Assembly (NCBI GenBank): GCA_015680685.1
Contig: MNCI01022376.1
Span: 136,353 to 200,352 of the forward strand
Direction of reading: 5' to 3'
DNA length: 64,000 bases
DNA from: Gnetum montanum
Taxonomy: Eukaryota; Streptophyta; Gnetopsida; Gnetales; Gnetaceae
Shown: positions 11,791-22,271 of the stretch, piece by piece
How the letters are laid out: every line of letters starts with the position of its first letter
How positions within the stretch are numbered: position 1 is the first letter of the stretch
Translations under genes and position numbers: made by a program
The notes under the pieces: model-generated
What the model was told of the DNA's origin: nothing
Seen by the model: the letters and a program-made list of their open reading frames with translations, nothing else
The model's database searches: none

Positions 11791-12700
11791 AACATTTTGA
11801 AAAATTTATAACTCAAATTTACCTAGTAGAATTAAACTTGTGATGGAGGATTACTAGGCCAAAACCTTTACCACTATGTTAACATCTCATTGTTATTGAA
11901 ATATAGGTACACCCCAAAATGTATAGTCTAAACAAAAATTTAAAACTCAACATTGCTTACCAAAATTGAACTCATGACTTAGAGTTTCTAAATCAAGAGT
12001 CCTACCACTAGGCTAACACCTCATTATCAACAAGTTTCAATGAGCTTAAAAGACATATATAAAAAACATAGTAGCCCATGAAATTAAAAAATCATACACT
12101 ATCTCTAATAATGGTTTGCATTACAAAGACGTAACTAAAACATGTCAAAACATAAAAGAAAATTTTAATATCATGTCTAACAATTTTTATTAAATTGTAA
12201 AAACTATAACATGTCAAATTACATCATCATCCATTGCATAAGATATAGATCTAGCCCTTAATTAAATATCTAGAGTGTTGGAACTCAAAATTGTTTTCTT
12301 TAACAATGTTTATCCCCAAAAGGATCATCTCCAATAGATTCAATGCTAATCCCACCAAGGTGGCATTCTAGGACAATGGATGAGTGAAAGCCTAATCTCT
12401 TTCAAGTGGCTACATTGAAGCTCAAGCTTAGATCTTACGAATTAAGAAATAAACATCTTACCATCACTCTAACTAGTGGTTCCAACTTATTTCCAAGACA
12501 TATAGTTAAATTAAAACTTTATAATTCAGCATTGCCTACCAAAAATAAACCAATAACTTAGAGTTGAAAGGGTGTAGTACAGGGGTGGGGGTGAAGGGAT
12601 GGTAGTTGGAGGTCCACCCTAGGATATATCCATTTTGAAATTTATGACCTAGCATTATCTACTAGAATCGAACCTATGACTTGAAGCTTTCAAATCAAGA
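11791..12700. repeat. recurrent ~100-bp repeat, about four diverged copies
   Basis: Copies at about 11800-11905, 11930-12035, 12510-12570 and 12630-12700 share the order cattgcctaccaaaat...aactcatgacttagag...aaatcaagagtcctaccac...taggctaacacc. The last copy is split by solo LTR E and resumes at 22272. This fixes the pre-insertion sequence. Confidence 0.65.
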
Positions 12701-13573
12701 GTGATGAGCAATGGAGTAATCCAATACCCAATCATACAAGTCATAGGTGTTCACGTGCAGCTAGATCATAATCCATAGACAAGGCAATGTGAATATGATA
12801 GTAATTGATTTAAGTTCGAGATCGTTGTCTTCCCACGTGGAGCTACTGAAGTCTATGTGTATGGTTTAGCTCATAGTCCGGTATATGATAATTGATGTTA
12901 TTGGCCATTGCTACTTCTAGTGAACATGATGAAATGGAAACAATTTTTAAGTCTAAGTACAACAATGAACAAATCTATTCTATCTTAAGGTGATGGATAT
13001 CTTATCCTAGTCTACTATATAGGCCTTGGACTCATGCAGTCATCACTGGGGTTACCAACTGTGCCACTACTTTGTGTACTAAGCGATAACACTATTGGGT
13101 TACTAGATAACTACACTTAGCACTTGAAACTAGTTGTATCCATATCATTTACTTTTAACATATAAAAGAAAGTGCTTGTAAAGTAAATGATTAACTAGGG
13201 AAAATAGGAACAATTATTCTAAGTATATAGAAAGAAAACTAAGTGGATGCTACAATGATGATAAGCAATCTTAATCTTTATTGCTAGTCATGAACTTTTT
13301 CCAAGTAAAATTCACTTGAATAAAGACACCATACAATCACTCAACACCACATTGCAGGCATACATTGCTAAGTACTAACGAGTAAGTTCATAAAAATAAA
13401 CTACAAGAGTTTCGCTACTATGGAATGAAATCTATTACAAAATTGTGTGCCTAAGTATTATATTTATAAGCTAACACGCATCTCATGATATTGCATATGT
13501 GATGATGTAGCTTACACTACGATATTGGATCTACAATATCATAGCTACAATATTAGATACATGATATCATAGC

Positions 13574-14326
13574 TGATGAGTGGCGAGGTACCCCTACACT
13601 CAACCATACGAATATGAGCGTGTACACGTAATCCAGTCAAACTCCGCAGATGGACTAGTTGTGGCACCTAGATAGTTATCCTTAGGTCGCAGTTTGCTAT
13701 CTTCCCACCTAGACTAGTGTTATATTTGTCACGTATGGTTTAGTCCAGGATGAGGTGTATGATTTGTTCCTAATTCTAATGCTAGTCCTGAAGGTAGTGG
13801 AAAAGAATATTAACTAAGCTAAGCTAGGAGGAAAAGGTAAAGAAAATCTAATCTAGCCTAAGTACGACGAGCAACTGATTCCTTGATCAACCATACACAT
13901 CTTGGACTTCNAATCACACTTAAATGCTCGTAATCAAGTCGTACTCGTTCCGCATTCTAGGAGTTTAAGGGTAAGAGAGAGAAAATAGTAAATAACATTA
14001 AATAAATAAATAGATAAATAAATAACAAAGTGAATGCTACAATGATAAAGTAATCTCGATCTTTATTGCCGGCCATGTGCGTGTCCAAGTATGGCACACT
14101 CGAATAAAGACACCATACAATTACATTAACCACACTGCGAGCAGACATGGCAAAAAATCTAACTCTGGAGGGATCAAACTACCAGACCTTCACTACTTCT
14201 AACTAGGATTCCAAATAAGGGAGAGCCACCTCTTATTTATAGATATGATGACGCACTGCAATATCGTGGGGGATGCAATATCGCGTCCGACGCAATATCG
14301 TGGCCTATGCGCAACGCGTCTCATCA
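13574..14326 (-). repeat. 3' LTR of element A (753 bp)
   Basis: Matches the 5' LTR except for substitutions, many at CpG sites, and a missing block. A single N at 13911 stands where the 5' LTR carries about 130 bp of 'actgggattaccaagc' repeats (21655-21785). The shorter length may therefore be an assembly collapse. A TATA box (TATAAATA on minus) lies at 14234-14241, beside a decayed array gcaatatcgtggg at 14253-14303. Confidence 0.9.
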
Positions 14327-14338
14327 TAGCCCCATGAC
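14327..14338 (-). promoter_or_regulatory. short polypurine tract next to the 3' LTR of A
   Basis: Minus strand reads gtcatggggcta immediately before the LTR. The equivalents are gtcgtgggggta in C and ttgtaggggta in B. It is preceded by a shared actcgaggacgagtttttat segment. Plus-strand priming is inferred from position. Confidence 0.6.
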
Positions 14339-14498
14339 TAAATAAAAACTCGTCCTCGAGTTAAAAAGAGAAAAAGTTACATGGATTACACAGTGGATAG
14401 GTATGGGATTATTAACTGGGGAAAAGAAATGAAACAATGCCACAGTGTGGGAAGACACAACACAGAGAAAAAATACTACAACTACAAAAAAGTGGAAC

Positions 14499-17262
14499 TC
14501 ATGTAGTTCCTAGTGGTGGTGGCTCCTCCATGAGTGCTTTCCCTTTGTCATGTGCTCCAAGATTTGAAGGTTGACGATGCTAAAGAATGGCCTAGAGCTT
14601 CTCCTCTTTGGTCCGAGGATCTTGTGTCATCCATGCTAATGTTCCGATGTTTGACGAAGTCGACACTTCCCATAGACAGGGTAGTTGCGGAAACATCTGA
14701 TTAGCCTTGACATACCATGCCACGAACACCCATCATTCCTCTTCATAGGCTCTGGCTTTGTCTTTTTATTCATGAAGCTCAGTTAGCTATCAAGCCAAGT
14801 CAGTTGTAACATCTTTTTGTCCCCGGTAGCTTTCTTTTACCACCGAAAGTTTAGAATTTGTGACCTCTAGTTTCTCAACCAGCTTCTTGCGCTCTACAAA
14901 TTCTGCTTCATATTTAATGTGGGTGGAAGCTACCTGCTGCTCGAGCTCTGACCTCAGGCATCCTACAATTAACAAGGCCAAGTTGGCATATCTAAGGTTT
15001 GCCATCTCCATGTATTCGGTCAAGTCTTGGATCTGCAGGTCTCGATTCTTAATTTCCACTTGGTGGGCGAAGGCGTAAGTGTCCAATATGGTCCTCCAAT
15101 TAGTGTGTTGGGCACAAATGTTGTTGATTTGAGCCTTGGCCCTATGGATCTTCTTCTCCAGGATTTTTTTGTACATTCCCACCTGATCACGGAAATGCTC
15201 CTTAAGCTTCTCATGTCGTTTAGCCTCATTCTGCCACGAGCTTATCTCGATGGCTAATTTTTGGCGAATAGCGCGTACCTCCTCCATTGAGAGGGTTCAA
15301 TTTTCTCTAGCTAAACGGCTTAACCTGAATGAACTGTTCTTGCAACTGATGAAAGTGTTCATCGAGAACATTCTTTTGTTTCTCCATAGAAGTCAACCGA
15401 AGGTTATCTGCAACCAACTGCTTTTTCTCTTCTTCTAAGGCCTTGAGTGCCTTAATATGCGCAAGAGTTTGCGCTTGTGTTGCGGAGGCATCCTAAGTGG
15501 CCATCTCCTTTTCTTCTACCACATTCTTATTTTCTGCAATTAGCTTTGTTAATTGCTCAGTTCTAAAATTTTCCAACTGGTCTACAGGAACCAATCGCAA
15601 AGGATCCCACTGTGATGCTTGTAAGGCTATGAGCTACTCTTGTAGTCTCTGCACTTCAGCTCTAGCATGCTCGGCCCTTACTTTGGATATGACCAGCTTT
15701 CCCTTTGTGAAAATGAGGTCTGATTGAATTGTTGTTACATCCTGGGGGATGTCAAACAAAGACGTTAAAACTTGTCCTGTTTGAAGCAATCTGTCCAATG
15801 CATCCTCATGTTCCGCAGGAGTCATTGAGGTTCCAGCAAGAGTTTGAGCATCCCGTGCTCCTGAAAGATCTATTAGTGGCACAATAGGTACATTAAAGGA
15901 CTCTTTGATGTGATCAGCGACCACTTTAGCAACTCCCGCGGCATCCTAGTATTACATGACCACCACAGTGGCCCCTTCACCAATCTCTAACCACACTTGA
16001 AAAGATGCCATGTTTCCAGAGATCTATTGTGACCATCTACTTTCCCCTCCTCCTATTTGAATTGATAATTCACCCCTTGTGTGATCTAATGAAATAGTAG
16101 GCTATTCGGCATCATCGATGACGTGNAAAGAACGCAAGTCAAGGAAGATGGTGTTGCCTTTTCCCTGCCTTATCAGAAAACTNCGGTCTATAGTCTTGCG
16201 GCGATGGCTAATCCTGGCCTATGCTGGGTCCTGCTTCTTGTTGTCGGCTGGGACTCGTGGCTAGAGGTTGACTAGGTCTACAAGTTGAGTTGCAGGTGAT
16301 CCAGTCATCTATTCTTCTTCTTCATCTGGTCACAGCTCTTCGCCAGTGCTCTTTCTTGGAGCTGGAGCCTTTAATAACTCAGCATAAGAAGCATTTTGGG
16401 CCTTTCGGAGGACGTCATTTGTGTATCCCCGAATACCAGCCTGTTGGCACAGTTTTCTGATAAGGCAGGGAAAAGGCAACACCATCTTCCTTGACTTGCG
16501 TTCTTTGAATTGCCTTAGGATCTCCATCAAATATAGATGAGGGAGGTTAGCGTTAACCTTTCCCATCAACACTGCACATCCCCTTGCCACATACATTGAT
16601 ATTCTTTTCAAACCTTTTGTGGGGAAGAGGTGATAGGTTCCAATTTTGAAATAAACCGGCTCTTCCGTTGTCAACTCACCAAAAGATTTATCTCTGCCAT
16701 AAGCCTTCTCTAACCAATCCTTTTGCACATCAGGGTTTGATCTGGTAGATAACCGAGCAACCTAGGGGCCTGAATTCGGAAGGTTTAACACTTCCAAAAT
16801 CGCCTGTGCAGAAAAATCTACTGTCACACCACAAATGTTAACCGTGATGCCTTGCTCCTTATTATGCCAGAACAAGTACGTTTCACCTAAGTACCATGCA
16901 CCGCTCTCAAAGAGGACAGGCCATAAGGGAGACCCTTTAAGGTGATCCCTAATAGCCTCAAGAGCAAACTCTGCAAAAGGTTTGAAGTTAAGCTCCACGA
17001 TCACCGCAACAACTATGGACTTCGTATGGATAGCTTGAACACATTCCGGGGGCAACATGAGTTGTTGTCCCAGTTCAGGCACAACAGCAGCTCCTCTTTT
17101 GGCTTGCCCGAACTATCTTGTAGGAGGTTCTTCTTGATGGATGCTGAATGATTGCACCTCCTATTCTGCATGTTGTCCTGTAGGGACCTATCTTCCACCT
17201 CTCCAAGGTTGTTTCTCTCCACCTTGAATAGGACCCTCTCGCTACACACGTTTCGGGACCAT
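14499..17262 (-). pseudogene. ORF2 of element A: plant-transposon-type domain plus coiled coils
   Basis: Reading starts at an ATG (17260-17262, MVPKR) just after a gtgtgattgcaa sequence and ends at the shared LGTT stop at 14499. Order: basic N-terminus; a ~230-residue globular domain (about 17080-16330) with GVTVDFSAQAILEVLNLPN, FPTKGLKRIS and VLPFPCLIRKLCQQAGI, resembling the 'putative plant transposon protein' family; a Pro/Gln-rich linker; then heptad-rich coiled coils (about 15924-15634 and 15345-14760). Several stops and frame changes are present. A 56-bp artefact sits at 16127-16182. The function of this protein in retroelements is unknown. A structural or particle role is only a guess from the coiled coils. 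Confidence 0.7.
16126..16183. other. N-bounded 56-bp inverted copy, probable assembly artefact
   Basis: Bases 16127-16182, with a single N on each side, are the exact reverse complement of 16451-16506. At the same place element C (around 61060-61130) has different, coding-like sequence. The pattern suits wrong gap filling, so ORF2 of A is probably incorrect here. Confidence 0.8.
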
Positions 17263-17728
17263 TTGCAATCACACGGGCCAAACATTAGTAAGGTTGTTTT
17301 CAAATTCAAGTTATACCTTGCTACATTCCTTTAATTAAAGATCTTATGTTATTGTGTGATCATGCCCAAAAATTGTAATAATGGATCCTATGACTTAGGT
17401 GGGTTTCATTTTCATCTCCCGGTGTACCTAAGGTCATATGCTTTTTGGCACAATTTGTCTAAGTGTTAGTATTAATTACCCTAATTGATGTCCTTTGGGT
17501 GATGACAAATTTCAAAAAAGTTAGGCGCTTTTTGGCAAGTGTCTCTCCCCCACGACTATACTGAACACTCCAGGTTCAAGCAGGTTCAAACGGAATTAAA
17601 ATCAAAGTACCAGCATGCGAAATATGAGTGAAAAAGCAAGGGTCACGCAATTGCAAGTCGCAGAGAAAAATTTCAAAAATTCCACCCACATAAATGGAAA
17701 AATGATACTAAGTGTTGCAGCAGGGGTT

Positions 17729-17815
17729 CCTATTTATAAGTAAATAGGACGCGATATCACGTGCAATACATTACGTACGTGATATCACGTGGGACGCGAT
17801 ATCGCGTACGTAATA
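17729..17815 (-). promoter_or_regulatory. internal promoter-like element of A (GATATC array plus TATA)
   Basis: In element orientation, palindromic units (gcgatatcgcg, acgtgatatcacgtacg) at 17815-17750 precede TATAAATAGG at about 17743-17734, some 470 nt before the ORF2 start. The LTRs carry the same arrangement ahead of their own TATA box. Element C has an equivalent at 62602-62682 and B at 46797-46838. A promoter for ORF2 is inferred, not shown. Confidence 0.5.
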
Positions 17816-19196
17816 TCTCATCCCCAGTGATGTGGGACACATGAAAAAGACCGAATTTTTGATGATTTTCTTGAAATTAATGGTGTAAATTGAGGACATT
17901 AGCAAGGATTAATATATTCAAGAGTAATTACATGGATTTGAGACGTACTTTGAATGATAATGATGTGAACTTTAGCAATTAAAACTTTGGCGGTTATGAA
18001 GAAAAGGGAATGTAATGGTACATTGGAACATTTAAATGATAGAGGGATAATAATGGGGAAAGAAATTATGAAAAATTAAGTTAAGGGTAAGAAATTGTGT
18101 GTTCTAGCTAGAGAATTAATGAAGATTACAACAAAATTACACAAGTGGGTTCTCCCCAAAGAAGGTTTCAACCTATGATGCCCTTGTCTAATCACACTTA
18201 AAGTGTTTGTGGGCACTAGAAGGGTTAAATGTAATCAGCACTAACTCCACAAAACACACACATGTAAATATCACCGAAATGAGATGAAAATTCTATGCTA
18301 CATGGGACACGAGCTATAATTACATGAACAATGAGATGAGACGAAGTAGAGAAGGGATCGTAGAGATTTGAACATGAGGTAACTGACCCAGGGCACAATG
18401 AATCCTGTGTGTAAAGTACAATTAATGTGTCATTAACCCATCATTCCAAGATCAGGGCCAAGTCCTTCCTTCTAAACAGTGACATCGCATTATTTCATCC
18501 CATGATGAGCAACTATGAGAGTATCAAAACAACAAGGCGTACGATCACTTGGCGTTTAGTACAAGGGAGGAGTGATTTTTGTTTTATGGCACTTCCTTTT
18601 TCTTTTTCTCTCTTTTTTATTCACTTTACTGAATCTAGAGAAATCGCCAACCTTCAGGCATGGGTGCGTGTCTTTCCAGTGGGACCCCCGAGAACAGCAT
18701 TTGATTTTCAAATGCCCTTTTGATTACTCTTACTCCCATTTTTCATTAGATCTACAAGGATCTTAGTACAACCATATTGCATTATAACTCCCACAAATGT
18801 CACCAAAGAGAATCCACAAGTCCCCTTGATGTCACACCCTAATCATTCCCTCTTGCTCCATCCTTCTTCATTTTGGGTACAATGAACACAAAACTAATTT
18901 TAAGTTTTAGAAATTTCAAGAATATCACTGTACCCATGAACAGACCCTCTTATTTATAAAGTGGATGAGTGGATGTAGTGGGCTCACTGTTTCAAATAAT
19001 TGATTACTCATGACTTAATAACATAGAACACATCTCAACCAATGATCCACATGAGTGTTTTATTCGTAGATGAGATTACTTACAGAAATAGAAAAAGACA
19101 AACACACAAACACACAAAAAGTTGAAAAATGAAAAACTGGAAAACAAAAAGTTGTAAAATCAAAGAAAATAAAAAAATATTTATTAATCCTGCTTG
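17816..19196 (-). other. internal leader of A between ORF1 and ORF2
   Basis: Non-coding in element orientation. It holds a second TATA-like box TATAAATAAGAGG (18958-18946) and a 55-bp block at 18800-18854 that is nearly identical in B and C. An antisense (plus-strand) frame at 18427-18723 (98 codons, with a hydrophobic stretch) has a counterpart in C at 63274-63519, but frame is not kept in B. I therefore do not call it a gene. Confidence 0.6.
18800..18854 (-). promoter_or_regulatory. 55-bp conserved block in the leader of A
   Basis: Identical to 63661-63715 (C) and to the reverse complement of 45706-45760 (B) except at two adjacent positions. This exceeds the similarity of the flanking coding regions. 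Candidate roles are RNA packaging, dimerisation, splicing or promoter control. Confidence 0.7.
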
Positions 19197-21178
19197 CTAT
19201 TGAAACAGGGGATATCCCCCATAACTAAACGGTTGAGTATGGCAAGGAATAATAAATGGGAAATAAGGATCCTTGCATATTGGAAATATTGAAATCGGTC
19301 CATACTTATCCCCTTGGATTTCACACATTTCATAATAAGCATAGTGGGGCACTTCATACGATGTAGTTCCCAGATAACGAATTGACCCACTATGATCTTT
19401 GTGACTGTTAGATGGTATGCAAGGATTAGGATGATGCCTCCCATGGTTGTGTTCATTGGGCTGTATGGTGGTTGGAGTGTAAGTTGGTGGCCTTGATGAA
19501 GTTACATGAGGCGTTGGGTTCAAAGGTAAGGGTGCACCACAGTGTTGGACTTGTGCTAGGTTGGAAGGTACAGTGGCCTCTGAATTATGTTGTCCCTTCC
19601 TACGGCCGTGTTTAAAGAAATGATGCCTTTGATGTTGAGGAGCATTTTCACTGCTATTAGTAGCAATAGCACAAGTGTTGTTCGTGGGTTGTTGCTGTGG
19701 CACAAACACCTTAGGAACAGTTGGTGGCATTGTGGAAGGAGGGAAAGAATGAGAATGTTGAAAGTTAGGAGGAGGATAAGATGCATAAGGTGGTGGTTGT
19801 GTTGGAGGTATGGGTTGATAGTATTGTGGAGAATGGTATGGTGGTGAGATAGAGTATGGTGGCCTGAATGGAGAAACAGAATGTTGAACGTGGTAAGCAT
19901 TTGAGTTCGGAAAATGTGAAGGGTGCCTCCAGTCTAAGGGTGGTTTCCCCCACGACTGGGATTGTTCCCACTGTGATCTAACACAATATCTCTATATGAA
20001 CTCTAGATGTAATGTGTTTCCCCAATGCTCCTATAAATGTAACAATATTGGGCATTGGCCCTTAGGGTGATCGTACAGGCATATGTTGCATTCATACGTA
20101 TGATTGGTAGTTGAGCACTTATTCCCTTCATTCTTTTTTTCCAAATGTCAACTATTTCGTCCTACTTCTTGGGTTGTCAAAACTCTATCTCCAATATTGC
20201 TGAGGAATTCTCCACTCTTTTGATACATCCATTCCAACATCTTATTGATCTTTGCCTCAACTTCTTCTAATGATTGTTGTATTGACAAAGATGATGTTCC
20301 ACCTTGAGAATTGTTGATTTCTCCTTGTTATGATCATGGACCTTTGTTGAGTTAGTATTTTGGTCCCATTCATGTTTTTTAACACTCTCCCATCTAGCTA
20401 TTTCTCCTTCTTCTTTTGCTACCTGCTTAATAAGCTCTTGGACTTGATGGATTCGTAGGTTGTATAGTTGACCTCAGGCATACGTTCCTAAGGTCTCTCT
20501 TATTTCATTACATAGTCCATCAATAATATGATACATTAGCCTTTCCTCAGAAAACCCATGGCTAGGACAGTTGTTTAACAATGCGTAATATCTTTCTAAG
20601 GCCATGTCCAAGGGTTCATGTTTTGCTTGTTTCCATTCTTGGATTTTTTTCCTCAAGGCTGACACTCTTGCGTAGGTTTGATATTTTTTGTTAAAGACCT
20701 CTACCATTGTTAACCAACTTCGTATTGAATTTGGTTTTAACGATCTATACCATACTTTAGCTTGGTCAACGAGTGTCATAGGAAAGAGCTTAACTTTTTG
20801 CCAACTATTATCAATGTTATTCCATGTGCAGGCATCGTAGAAGGCTTGTAAATGTTCATACAGATCTAAGTCATAGCCTCCTGAAAATTTTGGAAAGTTG
20901 TTTAAATCGAGCCTGGGTAGACGGCTCTCTTTACGATGCCTACGTGAGATTCAAATAGCCTCTTGTATTTGCGTTAGGCTTGTAGTGGCTAGTGGGGGTT
21001 CATCGTCATTGGGTAAGTTAGGTTTTCGTGCGTTGGGATGATGTTGTTTTTGTTCATTCTTATAGGAAACTCCCACTTCAGGTTGTATACTCCAATCTTG
21101 ATCATCATATAGCTTATTGGTTCTCCAATGAACTTCCTCACTAAGTGTGGCGTTATTATCATCTTGTAGGAGAGGCAT
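19197..21178 (-). pseudogene. ORF1 of element A: Gag with Pro/Tyr-rich tail
   Basis: Starts at MPLLQDDNNATLSEE (21178). The capsid region at 20779-20474 shows the retrotransposon Gag signature AKVWYRSLKPNSIRSW and LERYYALLNNCPSHGF. Around 20090-20040 the unusual knuckle CNICLYDHPKGQC is followed by a stop. A His/Pro/Tyr-rich tail then runs to YGGYPLFQ at 19197. The same layout, including the HGGYPPF ending, is found in B (42996-45385), so the tail belongs to ORF1. Frame breaks (for example 20951/20779 and the stop after the knuckle) make this copy non-functional as written. Gag would form the particle that packages the element RNA. Confidence 0.8.
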
Positions 21179-21293
21179 TGTTGTGTGTGAATTTATGTGT
21201 GACTTTTTATAATTATTATTTTCTGAAAGATATATCGTTAAGTCCTTTTACAGTGACCTTGTATGATATAACTAATCTAGATAACTAGCACCA

Positions 21294-21311
21294 TCCCCGG
21301 CAACGGTGCCT
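21294..21311 (-). promoter_or_regulatory. primer-binding site of element A
   Basis: Minus strand reads AGGCACCGTTGCCGGGGA directly inside the 5' LTR. It is close to the tRNA-Asp-type site TGGCGCCGTTGCCGGGGA known from Athila-like gypsy elements. It would prime minus-strand DNA synthesis. Confidence 0.8.
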
Positions 21312-21312
21312 A

Positions 21313-22239
21313 TGATGAGTGGCGAGGTACCCCTACACTCAACCATATGAATACGAGCATATACGTGCGATCCAGTCGAACTCTGCAGATGGACTAGTTG
21401 TGGCACCTAGATAGTTATCCTTAGGTTGCAGTTCGTTGTCTTCCCACCTAGACTAGTGTTATATTTGTCACGTATGGTTTAGTCCAGGATGAGGTGTATG
21501 ATGTGTTCCTAATTCTAATGCTAGTCCTGAAGGCAGTGGAAAAGAATATTAACTAAGCTAAGCTAGGAGGAAAAGATAAAGAAAATCTAATCTAGCCTAA
21601 GTGCGATGAGCAACTGATTCCTTGATCAACCGTACACATCTTAGACCTTGTGCACGACTACCACTGGGACTACCAAGCATAGATCCTAGGTACGCCACTG
21701 GGATTACTAAGCATAGATCCCAACTACGCCACTGGGATTACCAAGCGTAGATCCTAGCTACACCACTGGGCTACCAAGCAGTCACACTTAAATGCTTATA
21801 ATTAAGTTGTACTCGTTCCGCGTTTTAGGAGTTTAAGGGTAAGAGAGAGAAAATAGTAAATAACATTAAATAAATAAACAGATAAATATATAACAAAGTG
21901 AATGCTACAATGATGAAGTAATCTCAATCTTTATTGCCGGTCATGTGCATGTCCAAGTACGGCACACTTGAATAAAGACACCGTACAATTACATTTACCA
22001 CACTACGGGTAGACACGGGAAAAAATCTAACTCTGGAGGGGTCAAACTGCCAGAGCTTTGCTACTTCTAACTGGGATTCCAAACAAGGGAGAGCTGCCTC
22101 TTATTTATAGATATGGCGGCGCACTGCGATATCGCATACGCGATATCGTAGGGGAAGACGCGATATTGCGTATGCGATATCGCGGGGGATGCGATATCGA
22201 GTACGTGATATCGTAGCCTATGCGCAACACGTCTCATCA
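21313..22239 (-). repeat. 5' LTR of element A (927 bp)
   Basis: TG...CA ends and a flanking target duplication are described under element A. Along the transcript it has a palindromic GATATC array (22216-22119), TATAAATA (22109-22102), an aataaag poly(A)-type signal near 21930-21940, and a minisatellite of about 35 bp with 'cactgggattaccaagc' (21785-21655). The array and TATA box together probably form the promoter. Confidence 0.9.
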
Positions 22240-22271
22240 ATAGCCAAACAAAAATCAACCTTAGCAAAGAA

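Larger units (their letters stand above)
13574..22239 (-). mobile_element. element A: complete non-autonomous LTR retrotransposon (8.67 kb)
   Basis: Both LTRs begin TGATGAG and end CTCATCA on the plus strand. The element is flanked by an exact 5-bp target duplication, atagc (13569-13573 and 22240-22244). Element order on the minus strand: 5' LTR (22239-21313), primer-binding site, ORF1 Gag (21178-19197), leader with a conserved block, internal promoter-like array (17815-17729), ORF2 (17262-14499), short purine tract, 3' LTR (14326-13574). No protease, reverse transcriptase, RNase H or integrase was found. The Gag type, the PBS and the 5-bp duplication suggest a Ty3/gypsy relative that depends on another element's enzymes. 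Confidence 0.9.
12702..22266 (-). mobile_element. solo LTR E, interrupted by element A
   Basis: LTR E runs 12702-13573, is split by element A, and ends at 22245-22266. It begins TGATGAGCAA and ends ..TTAGCA, giving TG...CA ends. It is flanked by aagag (12697-12701) and aagaa (22267-22271), a one-mismatch 5-bp target duplication. The repeat copy on either side joins smoothly if E is removed. E is a diverged relative of the other LTRs. Its degenerate GATATC-type array lies at about 13490-13568, in the part next to the A insertion. With no internal region it is a solo LTR about 894 bp long. Confidence 0.75.
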
